This document shows positions 1-9,712 of a stretch of 64,000 bases of DNA, one piece after another. The stretch covers positions 1 to 64,000 of the forward strand of contig JAFKHV010000012.1 in NCBI GenBank assembly GCA_017306715.1. Direction: 5' to 3'. Position 1 is the stretch's first letter; the number at the start of each line of letters is the position of its first letter. A model generated the notes under the pieces. The model did no database searches, had not been told where the DNA came from, and saw only the letters and a program-made list of their open reading frames with translations. The position numbers and the translations under genes are program-made. The DNA comes from Legionella sp. Its GTDB lineage: Bacteria; Pseudomonadota; Gammaproteobacteria; Legionellales; Legionellaceae.

Positions 1-111
1 GACCATAGCGGTTTGGAACCACCTGAATCCATCTCGAACTCAGAAGTGAAACATTCCAGCGCCAATGATAGTGTGAGGTCTCCTCATGCGAAAGTAGGTC
101 ATCGCCAGGGC
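1..111 (+). rRNA. rrf: 5S ribosomal RNA, 5' end cut by window edge
   Basis: The sequence has the standard gammaproteobacterial 5S core, including the CCACCTGAATCC and CGAACTCAGAAGTGAAAC blocks and a 3' end of ATCGCCAGG. The closing stem needs a few bases upstream of position 1, so the 5' end lies just outside the window. The rest of the rRNA operon (16S, 23S) should be to the left. The exact 3' end is estimated from pairing. Confidence 0.95.
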
Positions 112-121
112 TTTATTCTTG

Positions 122-147
122 AAAGCGGCTTATAGCCGCTTTTTTTA
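122..147 (+). terminator. Rho-independent terminator of the rRNA operon
   Basis: AAAGCGGCT (122-130) and AGCCGCTTT (134-142) form a perfect 9-bp stem with a 3-nt loop. A run of T follows directly, about ten bases after the end of the 5S gene. From here to 397 I see no gene. Confidence 0.9.
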
Positions 148-396
148 TTTTTAAGTTTTTTTTAGTTTTAATTATAAACTCTGTGCTATCTTTTTGTCAC
201 TGAACGTGGGATACTTCATTTTGACTTCATTCTGATGAAGCAAACACAGCTATTGTAGCTGCCAATTAGCCGGATCAGCCGAGCACTGTATCAAGCAACA
301 ACAAAAAACACTCTAATGATGAATCTAAATAAATAACCCAATATAATCATGGGTAATATTTATTTGTATCTACACCTATCACTACAAGAAGGTAAA

Positions 397-726
397 ATGA
401 AGACAATACTTCTTTTAATCGGTTCCAATATTTTTATGACCTTTGCTTGGTATGGCCATTTAAAAAATTTAAATAACAAGCCTTTATATATTGCAATTTT
501 AGTTAGCTGGGGAATCGCTTTTTTTGAATATATTCTACAAGTACCTGCTAACCGTCTTGGATATACTCAATTTAGCTTAGGTCAGTTGAAAATACTGCAA
601 GAAATAATCACCATTTGTGTGTTTGCGCTTTTCGCCTATTTTTATATGAATAAGCCTTTGGGTTTAAATTTTTTGTATGCGGGAATCTGTATGATAGGTG
701 CGGCTTATTTTATTTTTAAAAATTAA
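397..726 (+). CDS. DMT-like small membrane protein (DUF486 family)
   Basis: This 109-residue protein has four hydrophobic segments and no large soluble part, the layout of the DUF486 group related to half-size drug/metabolite transporters. The segment around residues 40-60 (VSWGIAFFEYILQVPANRLG) is the part I recognise as typical of the family. The start at 397 is preferred over an in-frame ATG at 349 because AAGG lies just upstream of 397. The gene stands alone between the rRNA terminator and a decayed transposase fragment. The substrate is unknown; family membership is a recall judgement and the function is not established. Confidence 0.8.
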   Translation: MKTILLLIGSNIFMTFAWYGHLKNLNNKPLYIAILVSWGIAFFEYILQVPANRLGYTQFSLGQLKILQEIITICVFALFAYFYMNKPLGLNFLYAGICMIGAAYFIFKN

Positions 727-776
727 ATACATGCAGCTTGGAAATAAATCTCACTGGTAATCGATCAATTTCTCTT

Positions 777-1001
777 ATGGAGCCTCAGCTTATAGAAAAC
801 TCCTGTTTATTGGCCTTAGGATTCTCCTGGGCTTATGGTGTAAGCGAATGAAAAGCATCCGTTAAACCTCTGCCTCTAAAAAATAAGAAATCAAAAAGAC
901 CCCAAAGTGGTTTTATTTGATTAGGATTAATCATTTTTTACATTTGCTTACTGGGCCCTCTGAAGCTTGTTTTTGGAAATTTGTCCTGCACAAATCAATA
1001 A
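777..1001 (+). pseudogene. Decayed 3' fragment resembling an IS4-type transposase
   Basis: One reading frame from 777 to the TAA at 999-1001 reads through two in-frame TGA stops (849-851 and 918-920). It gives a peptide with LLALGFSWAYGV, then KPLPLKNKKSKRPQSGF, then a tail ending NLSCTNQ. This order (hydrophobic segment with WAY, a basic KP..K..RPQS segment, a C-terminal LSCT) is what I recall from the C-terminal ends of IS4-family transposases. No start codon, catalytic residues or terminal inverted repeats remain. It sits directly upstream of the promoter of the giant SecA-like gene. The stretch 727-1011 holds nothing else I can identify. Confidence 0.5.
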
Positions 1002-1011
1002 GATGCCCGCA

Positions 1012-1044
1012 TTTAATACTTACTTAATAAATATTGGCTATCAT
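1012..1044 (+). promoter_or_regulatory. Putative PmrA box with -10 element
   Basis: Two tandem half-sites, TTTAATACT (1012-1020) and CTTAATAAA (1023-1031), are separated by 2 nt. Each matches 7 of 9 positions of the Legionella PmrA consensus cTTAATATT-N2-cTTAATATT known from Dot/Icm effector promoters. A TATCAT -10-like hexamer lies at 1039-1044, which would put the transcript start about 20 nt before the ATG at 1073. Binding is inferred from the sequence alone. Confidence 0.6.
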
Positions 1045-1072
1045 ATTAAAAAGAATTCAGAGAGAGGTATTT

Positions 1073-4000
1073 ATGTCATTTGAGGTTGTCGCTGCATGTC
1101 CAGAAAATTTAAATTTTATTGAGCTAATTTGGAAAGGAGATGAACCTCAAAATTTTTTTACAGAACTCAAAGAACACATAGAGCAATATGCGCAGGAAAA
1201 AAATTTAAAAATAGTATGGTCTGACAAGAATCTAACATTCGATGTTACTGAGATAATTCAGTATGCTAAAGAAAAAGAAATTAATCTCGAGCTGGAATAT
1301 ATGGGAAGTAATCCAGAGCAAAAAGAGCTGGAAGAAGAGTATCAAGTCAAACATAAACTTGCTGTAAATGAATTAAAATGCTTTAAACCCCAGTATAATC
1401 ACCACGATCAGGAATTAACATTAGAGTTACTTCCTGATCAATCGTTGGATTTCAGCCCAGATAACCCTGCATATAATGAATTAAAAAGGAGTATTAGTAA
1501 CTTGGGTGAAGGGCAAAAAATTAATATTTCTGCAGTTCACTCAGCAGTTAATTTGCAATCAGGTATTCACTTGGTTAACTCCATTATAGAGATGAAAAAA
1601 GCCTATTGGATCTCTTTCCAATTTCCCGAAGCTACTAAAGAAAGTGAAAATATTAACTTACAACTGGAAAACTTATATCTTTCCACCCGCCGTAAAAAGG
1701 GTATCCGCGAAATCCCTTTAAATAATGATAATATACCTGTGGCGGTGGATAAAAAGATAAGACGGGCAAAACAGATGCTGCTTCAGGGTAAAAAGATGCA
1801 GGCCCAGACCCAACGACAATATCATCATCAACATGCGCAACAACACCAAAATCAGCAACAGAATCAGCAACAACTTAATCAAGATATTTTTCAGCAGCGT
1901 CAAGCGCAAATTAATCAGCAACAACAACGCCTGGAGCAACGTCAAGTACAACAATTAAACGAAGTAGATGTAAAATCATTAGGGTTCTTGATCGATAAAG
2001 ATAGCCTCAAATTTTTGGTAACTGACAAAATACCGTTAGAGAAAGTGAAGCGAGTATGGGTAAATCTAGTGGGAGCTCATCATGATAAAGTGGTTGACCC
2101 GCAAGCGAGAATTACTCATGTCCCAGAAGCCACTATGCGACTTATCTTGGATCATGAGGAACAATTCAGCTTTGGCGTGAATTTTAACGACTTACCTAAT
2201 GGATTTAATTTTACTGTCCATGAAACAAAAAATGCTTATGGAACTGTGGTCAAACAATCTATCTTTTATTTTGATAAATCATTACTTAAATCAGGTGTTC
2301 AGCGCACAGACTCCCCCTTAAGCCCGCAAATTCAGCCCCCCCTTTCTCCTATTCCCCCAGGCGACGTAGGGCAACTCTATCCTTTTTACGATAAAGAATG
2401 CTTTGACGAAGCCCATTATTCTGAATTTATTAAACGAAATCATAAAGCGTTTAAACAAATTGCTCCAGGTTCCAAAGCGAGTCCCGAGCAACAACTGCAA
2501 GCCTTAGTCCATTTAATTAAAGTCGAAGCTCCGGAAATTGATATATCCAATTTACCATTAAAACAATTAGAATTTACGAGCCAAAACATTCAAGGATTAC
2601 GATCCGTATTGTTAAAACATGGTGCAGGAACTCTGGTTCAATTATTAAGTCACTTAAACAAGATTTATGCTTCTGGGCAGTACAAATTATTTAAAAAAAC
2701 GTTCCTAGATAAGTCCAACGATTGGAACTCTTTAGTCAATCAGATGCCTAAGAGAAATGGTGATCTTGGTGCGTTTGCGGCAATGGATTACCTTATTACA
2801 ATGCCTGCTGAACAGAAAATATGGTGGCAAACTTTAATTGAACAGCATATCCAGAATAATGAAGTCTGTGACTTAATGGATTTGGTTAATGCGCATCGCT
2901 ATTTTTTTATCGAACTTAAAAAAATCGATGCAGACTTAATCATTCCTATATCTTGCCCCATTGAAGGCAGTAATAATATTAAATTGACCTATAGGCGCCT
3001 TCTTACTTTACTAGAAAATGCACAAAATCCTCATGAGCAAATAAAATATTTAGAGGGACTGGATTTTAGTATGCAGGGATTTAATACTGCGCTAACCAGT
3101 GAACGGCATAGACCTTATCAACTGATTACCCGCGCTATGGATATTACTCCTGATTCGCAACTTATTGATTGGTCTATATACAAAAAATATTTACCCACTC
3201 CCCCTGAAAGAATGGGAGAAAGACAAATTAAATATATGCCCCAAGAGGGTGTGGATTATAACCTCCCAACGAAAGATGGATACCGATCGATTCCTTACAA
3301 GTATGTAAAATTTCAAAATGAATTGTTGAATGTAGTATTTGATGGTGGTGAGGCTATCTACGGAGCAACCTACTATCAGTCTTTACGAGTAAACCATGAT
3401 GGTAACCTGGAAGTGATTGTTGAAGCGGACAGCGAAGCTCCTTATAATCGTAGAATAGACCGCAATGTCGTCCATGTAAATAGTCTGAATGACATCGATG
3501 ATCTCTTCCTAAAGCGACTTAACCAGATTGATTATGCCATCAATTTAGCGGATCTTTATTCAATCATGGAGCGAGTAAACATCCCTTCAAATATGCAACC
3601 TTATTTTTATCGTTATATTGGCATCCAACAATACGCTTTCCCCTATGCTACCTATGTGCAATTGGTACAGGAAATTGATCAGAGCACACAGGGGAGTTTA
3701 TTAGGCAAACCGATGCTTCTGCTCATGGCGATTTGTGCTACCGGTGAACGTGTACTTCAAGAGGGACGAAGCCCCATTCAGGATTGCCAGCAGTTAATAA
3801 GTTTTATTAAACAATCTGGAGTCTCTACCCATAAGCTTGAATCGATACTCGAAAATAACTATATGGTCTACCCCAAACCAACTATTTATGAATTTACCAG
3901 TTTGTTAAAATTTAGCACTAATTTGCCGACTTTAAATATACTTTTTAAAGCAGCCAAGGGACATGGTGTAATGGTATATGACTTAATTATCAGGTTTAAC

Positions 4001-7000
4001 GTGCTACAAACCAAACCTACTGAAGATGACTTAACTCAATTTATCACGTTCCTCAATACAATTTATCGTTACCCCGACCATAAAAAACAAATCCTGGTTT
4101 ATTTGGCAAGCATCATTGATGTGGGACAATGGAGCCATTTATCTGATTTGGTTGCATCACTAGAAGATCCTGGGTTAACTGACTATTTTTTAGTTCAGCT
4201 GGCAGCTGGATTAAGGCTTATTAATAATCAGGAATCTCGCCCTATTCAAATAGCAGATGCTTTAAGATTAATAGATGGGTTGAAGAAAGAACCAAATAGA
4301 AATAAATTAGTAAAAGAAGAGCTAATATTTCTAAGCAAGAAAAAGGTACCGCAACTTGAGTTTAATTGCGATGACTTGTCTCAAAAAATGACCGGGTTTT
4401 TACTCGGAATGAGTCAATTTGCAAACGAACTTAAAAAGACTTTAGATTCACTTCAAGACCAGTTAAAAGATCCTGATGGTTATGTGGATGCGCTGCTAAA
4501 GAAAAATCAGAATCCTGAGACTAATGATCAAGCAGCGGAAGATTTAACGCAAGAAACTGACCCAAATGGAGAAAATCAAAAAATAAGTTTCGCCGGATTT
4601 GATTTATCGAAATATAAGAAAGATTTGGCAGCTTTAGCGAGTGAACTCATTAATGTATTCACAGGTAAAATCAATTTAATGATTAACCAATTAGAGCAAA
4701 TAAAAGATGAACATTCATCAGATGGAATCAAACTTGTCCTGAACTCCATACAAGATCTGGTTTCTTTTATTGAAGACCCCCTTGCGCATACACAGCGAAA
4801 ATTCCCCATGCTCATTATCGTCCGTCCCTTGCTTAATAAACTAATACTTGGGCCGTTTAAAAAACAAATGATGCAAACTTTAAATGAATTTTTAATAGAT
4901 ATCCTTCATAGCGAAATAAGTCAATCCGTACAAAACCTAAAAATCAATCAACGACTGCAGGATAAAGATGATCAGCAAATTCATCTGGGAGAGATTTTAA
5001 ATCGTTTCCTGATAAATTATGTGCCACCGCTTAAAGGGGTAAAAATAGCTATAGAGTTAAACGAAAGTTTTCGGTTACAGGAGGAGACTAAAAGTTTCCT
5101 TGAGGCTCTCAAAAACACATTTAATGAGAAACATCAACGCAATTCCTTTGTTATTTTTCTTTATAAGCGAGATTACTTTTCTCAATACAAAGCAAAGTTT
5201 TCCAATTATTTGTCTTTAAAAAATTTGACGGAGCTCATGAAATCCCTTCCCAAAATGAAGGATTCGGAGGCTCTTTTAAATGTAATTTTCAATGTTCTCA
5301 ATGAAAATAATCGAGTTTTTACTTTATCAGTCTTAAAAAATTTGCAAGAGAAAGGTGCAAAGTTGGCTGATGACGAACTCGTTAGGCTTTTTGAAATCGG
5401 ATTAGCTGATGCAAATAGTGAAGAGCAAAATAATGCGAAGGGAAAACTGGATGTATTATTAGAAATCCATGATCTCATACCACAAAATCCTTCGCTCTTT
5501 GCAAAAGTCATCGGTTTAGCAACCCAAAGTGAACTTAAGGATCTCACGCAACTTTGTTCACTTCTAAGAGAAAATCTTCCTGAACAAAAAGATCACTTAA
5601 TTGCTTATGTTGATAAACAATTGGAAGATCCAACGCCAGGATTACAAAATCTCATTAAATTAAAAGACCTTCTCACCACAAGCAATGAAAAAGAGGCAAT
5701 CATTCGCATCCTCAATAAGAGTGCGTGGGGACGTCCCGAAGAAACGGCCACTATGGACGAACAAGTGCAGCTCATAAAGCGCTTGATTAAGCTCAACGCA
5801 CTCTCCTATCTTGCTGATGATTTATATCGTTATAACCCCGCTCCAGGTTTCAAGGCGCTACAAACAGTAATCGCTGCTCCTGAACCTCAAATACAACAAT
5901 GGGTCAAAGATTATGAGCTAGACCCATTTGGTAATCGCGACAGAATATTAAATCATTATCAAACTCAAGGTATCATGGATTTTACCAATGAAATCAAAGG
6001 ATTGATCGGCGAGCAAAAGATAATCACTTCGGATCAGCAAAAATTAATTGATGCAGCTACTTACATATTATCAATAGGAAATGACTATCCCCTAACCATT
6101 AATGGCGTATCAAAACCTTTAAATCAGTTTCGGCGTAACGAGCTGGTTGCATACTTTAAACAGTGCCGTGATCGCAGCGAGGATGAGTCCGCGCGTATTG
6201 AAGGTCTGGCGGTATTATGTGAAGTGTTTTTCCGCAGTACAGGTAAATATCCCTATCCATCTCAAATTATAAGTGTTCTTTGTGGGCAAGTTTTTGAAGA
6301 TAATTTATTATTACAAATACAGACCGGGCAGGGTAAAACAACCACTTTAGCATTAATGGCAGCAATGGCTTATGCGTTCGCTAATGAGCCAACTCATGTC
6401 ACAGTATGTTCTCGAAACAAGTTGTTAACGGAGCGAGACTATCAGGAGTGTAAGGAATTTTATAACTATTTAAACATTCCAGTGGCATTAGTAAGACCAG
6501 GAACATCCGAAAATCATTACGAAAAACCAACTGTTGTATATTCCACCGCTTCAGACAAATCTTTATACGATTCTCGACTAAAAATTGTAGAACATGTGGA
6601 ATTGCCTAAACCTGCGCAACAGGTTGTTGTTTGCGATGAAGTCGATGCCGAATTTTTTGACAACAAAAACGCCTTTAATTTTTCTGAAAGCAAAGAAGAT
6701 CCATTTATTAATCCCTTGGAGTGGGTATATCCTCTGACAAACGAATTTATCGAACTTCCAGAGTTTAAAAATCTATTTGTCACTGAGAAGGAAGACATTA
6801 TTCTATTTCGTAATTATTTAAAGGCCAAGGAACCTGAATTTTACAAAATAAATGAGCAACGCTTGAGTAATGAAAAATTGAGCCAATTGCTTGATGCTGC
6901 TTGCTTGGCCAAACAGTTAAAGGAAAAGGATGACTTTATTGTGCGCCGACGTGAACGGGAAGTACACGGAAAGAAACAGATTATTTCCGAAGCTCACGTT

Positions 7001-9547
7001 ATTGAAGGTCACATAGAAGATAAGGAGGCCACGCTTAGTTATGGAGTACAACAAGCATTACATGCCCGTTTGAATAAAGAATATCAAGAATCTATTAGCC
7101 AATTTAAAGCAGGAAACGAAATGGCAATGCCCCCATTTTCTTGTGATAACCAGATTGAAGCAGTAGACAGTCAAAACAGTCACTCCTTTTTCAAAAAATT
7201 TGGTCGTATTATTGGTGCTACCGGGACTGCGGGTAGCCGACATGAGCTTGATGAAGTGCAAGCCACGTTAGCAATAGACACTATGCTGGATATTCCTCCT
7301 CGCAAACAAAGCCGTCTGCATTACTTACCTACTGTATTCTGTGATGACAAGTCTTCGTTTTGGTTTAGTGGAAACAATCAATTAAAAGCAATTATTCGTG
7401 CCTTGGATAAAGCGCGGCAGCAACCGGTAATGGTCTCCTGTGCAAGTATCGAACAAGCTGAACTTTGGAGTTCAGAGCTTGAGAAACGGTATCCTGGAAA
7501 AGTCCAAGTCATTCACGCGATTAATGCTGATGACCCCATTGAGTTCGATAAAATGGTGGATAAAGCAAAAAATGCGGGGCAAATTACTGTAGTAACTCCT
7601 TTAGCAGGTAGGGGCGTTGATATTAAGACACCTAAAGCCTCTATACAAGGAACAGCAAATGAACAAAAGTTAAGTCAACTGGCAGAGCGATTATTAGTTA
7701 TAGAAACACATTTGGAACGGTATCGAAATCGTCGGCAATTACAAGGCCGATCCGCGCGCGATGGTAAAGCGGGTGAAACGTTAGGAATTTTTAATCTAGA
7801 TACCATCGCTCAGGAGCATGGTCTTTACCCCAACATAAAAAACCGTAAAGACAAGTTGAATCTACTTGAGGAATTAATGGAGAAAATGGATGACGAGGCA
7901 GCTTTGGAGCGCCAGATTTCCACCCAGGTCCGTTCCTTGATTATCTATTTTGAAAATCAGTTTGAACTGGAGATTAGTAAACAACCAGACCTAAAAAACA
8001 TTTTACGACAGGAAAAAATCTTATTTATCGAGCGTGCTGAACGTTTGTGGAATGAAATTTTAGCCGATCTTGATCCGGACGGTAGATACCCTAATCCATA
8101 TGTGCGCTACACTGATGGTCAATTAAATCATGCACTGTTTGATGACCAATTGACAACATACCAAAAACAGCTTGAAGATTTATTTAAAAGGCAATGTTCA
8201 GACTGCGGTTTCGAAGTGAATCCAGTGGTTGATAACGAACAAATTTACCGTTACAAAAAGTTGCAAAATGGTGTGGAGGTGGTTGCAGAACGCCCCTTAG
8301 AGACGGTGAAGAAAAAGAGTCGTACCGATACTTATCTGGAATTGAACCGTGAACAAAATATTTTTAAAGACCGATTACAACAATCCAAACTGGTTAATGA
8401 CTCATTAAATGATTGGCTACACACGTATCGGGAATCTGGTGAACAAAAAAAACTGGTAACCGCAATTAATTCGGATATACCTGCCTTATTAGTGAAACAG
8501 ACCTACGCTGCAAGCCTTATTCAATCAATGAAAAAAAACATCACGAAACCCGATCAACTCGATCTGCTAACTTATTATCAGTTGGCTTTAAATAAAGTAG
8601 AGATCGAAATTCCGCCTGCAGAACATCTCGAGTTAAATAATGCATTGATAGAGCTTATTACCCATCAACTGACTCTTTTGATCGAAACTCCAAATTTAAA
8701 TTCGGAAGATAAATCAGTTTTGAATCAGATGATTCGCTTGGTCAAAACTGATTGGGCAGCAGAAAAATCTCTTCAGGATAGAACCCATATTTTAATTAAT
8801 GCAACCGCTATATATGAGCCACTACTTTCTAATCCCGAAGTACAGTCATCGTTGATCCGGATGAAAGATTTTGCGGTAACTATCGCAGCAAAAGCTAAGG
8901 TACACAAAGAATCGGAGGCTCATATTAAGGGTGAGTTGTTAAAAGCCGCGGTGAAAAGTTTCTTACAGCAAACCATTGCACGTTTAGAAAATGCCCACTA
9001 TAAAGGAAAGCATCCGGGAGCAAATGTTAAAATAAGCGCCATTCAGAATTTTATTAATATCATTGATGAATTACCAAATAACTCGGAATTGTTTAATAAT
9101 ATTAAAGTTCAACTGGATCCAATCCTTGCGCAAAATACCGGATTTAATATACGTTCTCAAACTCAATCACAGCGAGAATGGCTGCAACTCCAAAAACAAG
9201 TAGAGCGCGTGTGTTTATCTGAAAATCCCCCCTTTGATAGTAACCATTTTGAAGCAAGGCTTAATAATATCTTAGCTAATCTTAAGACTCGCTCTCACGG
9301 TTTTTTCAAAAATAAAGAGTTATATAAAGATAAAATCGCCCATCTGGAGCTGTATATAGAACAAGCTAAAAAATCAATTAGTGATTATCCCGATATCACA
9401 GCAGCAGTGCGTTTACTGCGTAATCAAGTCATGAAAGATAGTTCTTTAACAGCAAACACCTCACGGTCTATTTTTTCTACCAATCGTGTTCAAGTAGTCA
9501 AAGATATTAATGAACTAACTGAAGAGTTTTTAAAAAAAGCCCCTTGA
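1073..9547 (+). CDS. Giant protein with embedded SecA-like ATPase motor, putative effector
   Basis: The product is 2824 residues, about three times the length of SecA. Residues 1-240 are of unknown fold, and 242-298 are a Gln/His-rich linker. About 300-1690 are mostly helical and unrecognised. About 1690-2290 resemble the SecA motor: Walker A TGQGKT at 1751-1756, DEVD at 1855-1858, the SecA hallmark GATGTA at 2048-2053, AGRGVD at 2178-2183 and motif VI QGRSARDG around 2224-2231. The rest is helical, with no C-terminal zinc-finger motif. I see no signal peptide or membrane span. The ATG at 1073 is preceded by GAGAGAGG; an in-frame TTG at 1034 has no such site. Since the ATP-binding motifs are intact, the motor is probably active. 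The PmrA box suggests a Dot/Icm effector role (inference). The substrate is unknown, and it is not the housekeeping SecA. Confidence 0.85.
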   Translation: MSFEVVAACPENLNFIELIWKGDEPQNFFTELKEHIEQYAQEKNLKIVWSDKNLTFDVTEIIQYAKEKEINLELEYMGSNPEQKELEEEYQVKHKLAVNELKCFKPQYNHHDQELTLELLPDQSLDFSPDNPAYNELKRSISNLGEGQKINISAVHSAVNLQSGIHLVNSIIEMKKAYWISFQFPEATKESENINLQLENLYLSTRRKKGIREIPLNNDNIPVAVDKKIRRAKQMLLQGKKMQAQTQRQYHHQHAQQHQNQQQNQQQLNQDIFQQRQAQINQQQQRLEQRQVQQLNEVDVKSLGFLIDKDSLKFLVTDKIPLEKVKRVWVNLVGAHHDKVVDPQARITHVPEATMRLILDHEEQFSFGVNFNDLPNGFNFTVHETKNAYGTVVKQSIFYFDKSLLKSGVQRTDSPLSPQIQPPLSPIPPGDVGQLYPFYDKECFDEAHYSEFIKRNHKAFKQIAPGSKASPEQQLQALVHLIKVEAPEIDISNLPLKQLEFTSQNIQGLRSVLLKHGAGTLVQLLSHLNKIYASGQYKLFKKTFLDKSNDWNSLVNQMPKRNGDLGAFAAMDYLITMPAEQKIWWQTLIEQHIQNNEVCDLMDLVNAHRYFFIELKKIDADLIIPISCPIEGSNNIKLTYRRLLTLLENAQNPHEQIKYLEGLDFSMQGFNTALTSERHRPYQLITRAMDITPDSQLIDWSIYKKYLPTPPERMGERQIKYMPQEGVDYNLPTKDGYRSIPYKYVKFQNELLNVVFDGGEAIYGATYYQSLRVNHDGNLEVIVEADSEAPYNRRIDRNVVHVNSLNDIDDLFLKRLNQIDYAINLADLYSIMERVNIPSNMQPYFYRYIGIQQYAFPYATYVQLVQEIDQSTQGSLLGKPMLLLMAICATGERVLQEGRSPIQDCQQLISFIKQSGVSTHKLESILENNYMVYPKPTIYEFTSLLKFSTNLPTLNILFKAAKGHGVMVYDLIIRFNVLQTKPTEDDLTQFITFLNTIYRYPDHKKQILVYLASIIDVGQWSHLSDLVASLEDPGLTDYFLVQLAAGLRLINNQESRPIQIADALRLIDGLKKEPNRNKLVKEELIFLSKKKVPQLEFNCDDLSQKMTGFLLGMSQFANELKKTLDSLQDQLKDPDGYVDALLKKNQNPETNDQAAEDLTQETDPNGENQKISFAGFDLSKYKKDLAALASELINVFTGKINLMINQLEQIKDEHSSDGIKLVLNSIQDLVSFIEDPLAHTQRKFPMLIIVRPLLNKLILGPFKKQMMQTLNEFLIDILHSEISQSVQNLKINQRLQDKDDQQIHLGEILNRFLINYVPPLKGVKIAIELNESFRLQEETKSFLEALKNTFNEKHQRNSFVIFLYKRDYFSQYKAKFSNYLSLKNLTELMKSLPKMKDSEALLNVIFNVLNENNRVFTLSVLKNLQEKGAKLADDELVRLFEIGLADANSEEQNNAKGKLDVLLEIHDLIPQNPSLFAKVIGLATQSELKDLTQLCSLLRENLPEQKDHLIAYVDKQLEDPTPGLQNLIKLKDLLTTSNEKEAIIRILNKSAWGRPEETATMDEQVQLIKRLIKLNALSYLADDLYRYNPAPGFKALQTVIAAPEPQIQQWVKDYELDPFGNRDRILNHYQTQGIMDFTNEIKGLIGEQKIITSDQQKLIDAATYILSIGNDYPLTINGVSKPLNQFRRNELVAYFKQCRDRSEDESARIEGLAVLCEVFFRSTGKYPYPSQIISVLCGQVFEDNLLLQIQTGQGKTTTLALMAAMAYAFANEPTHVTVCSRNKLLTERDYQECKEFYNYLNIPVALVRPGTSENHYEKPTVVYSTASDKSLYDSRLKIVEHVELPKPAQQVVVCDEVDAEFFDNKNAFNFSESKEDPFINPLEWVYPLTNEFIELPEFKNLFVTEKEDIILFRNYLKAKEPEFYKINEQRLSNEKLSQLLDAACLAKQLKEKDDFIVRRREREVHGKKQIISEAHVIEGHIEDKEATLSYGVQQALHARLNKEYQESISQFKAGNEMAMPPFSCDNQIEAVDSQNSHSFFKKFGRIIGATGTAGSRHELDEVQATLAIDTMLDIPPRKQSRLHYLPTVFCDDKSSFWFSGNNQLKAIIRALDKARQQPVMVSCASIEQAELWSSELEKRYPGKVQVIHAINADDPIEFDKMVDKAKNAGQITVVTPLAGRGVDIKTPKASIQGTANEQKLSQLAERLLVIETHLERYRNRRQLQGRSARDGKAGETLGIFNLDTIAQEHGLYPNIKNRKDKLNLLEELMEKMDDEAALERQISTQVRSLIIYFENQFELEISKQPDLKNILRQEKILFIERAERLWNEILADLDPDGRYPNPYVRYTDGQLNHALFDDQLTTYQKQLEDLFKRQCSDCGFEVNPVVDNEQIYRYKKLQNGVEVVAERPLETVKKKSRTDTYLELNREQNIFKDRLQQSKLVNDSLNDWLHTYRESGEQKKLVTAINSDIPALLVKQTYAASLIQSMKKNITKPDQLDLLTYYQLALNKVEIEIPPAEHLELNNALIELITHQLTLLIETPNLNSEDKSVLNQMIRLVKTDWAAEKSLQDRTHILINATAIYEPLLSNPEVQSSLIRMKDFAVTIAAKAKVHKESEAHIKGELLKAAVKSFLQQTIARLENAHYKGKHPGANVKISAIQNFINIIDELPNNSELFNNIKVQLDPILAQNTGFNIRSQTQSQREWLQLQKQVERVCLSENPPFDSNHFEARLNNILANLKTRSHGFFKNKELYKDKIAHLELYIEQAKKSISDYPDITAAVRLLRNQVMKDSSLTANTSRSIFSTNRVQVVKDINELTEEFLKKAP

Positions 9548-9559
9548 TATAAGGGGCTT
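9537..9559 (+). terminator. Hairpin at the end of the giant gene
   Basis: AAGCCCCTT (9537-9545) pairs with AAGGGGCTT (9551-9559) around a 5-nt loop, and the structure includes the stop codon of the giant gene. The T-run after it is poor. It probably separates the giant transcript at least partly from the next gene, which has its own 150-bp upstream region. Confidence 0.6.
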
Positions 9560-9712
9560 CACCCAGGTTTTATCAATGAAACTGCAATCTTTCTTTTTTA
9601 TATCCGTTTTTTGTTTAGAACAAAGAAAAATAATCTTAAATCACGCACCCCTAATAAAGGCTTAAGCTTTGTATGTTAACGTTTGTGTTCAATTCATAGG
9701 AGCAATATTTCC

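Noticed and set aside
1718-1954. Open frame on the minus strand rich in Leu/Ile inside the giant gene
   Set aside because: It is the reverse of the Gln/His-rich coding stretch; CAA-type codons read backwards give Leu-rich frames. No ribosome-binding site is seen.
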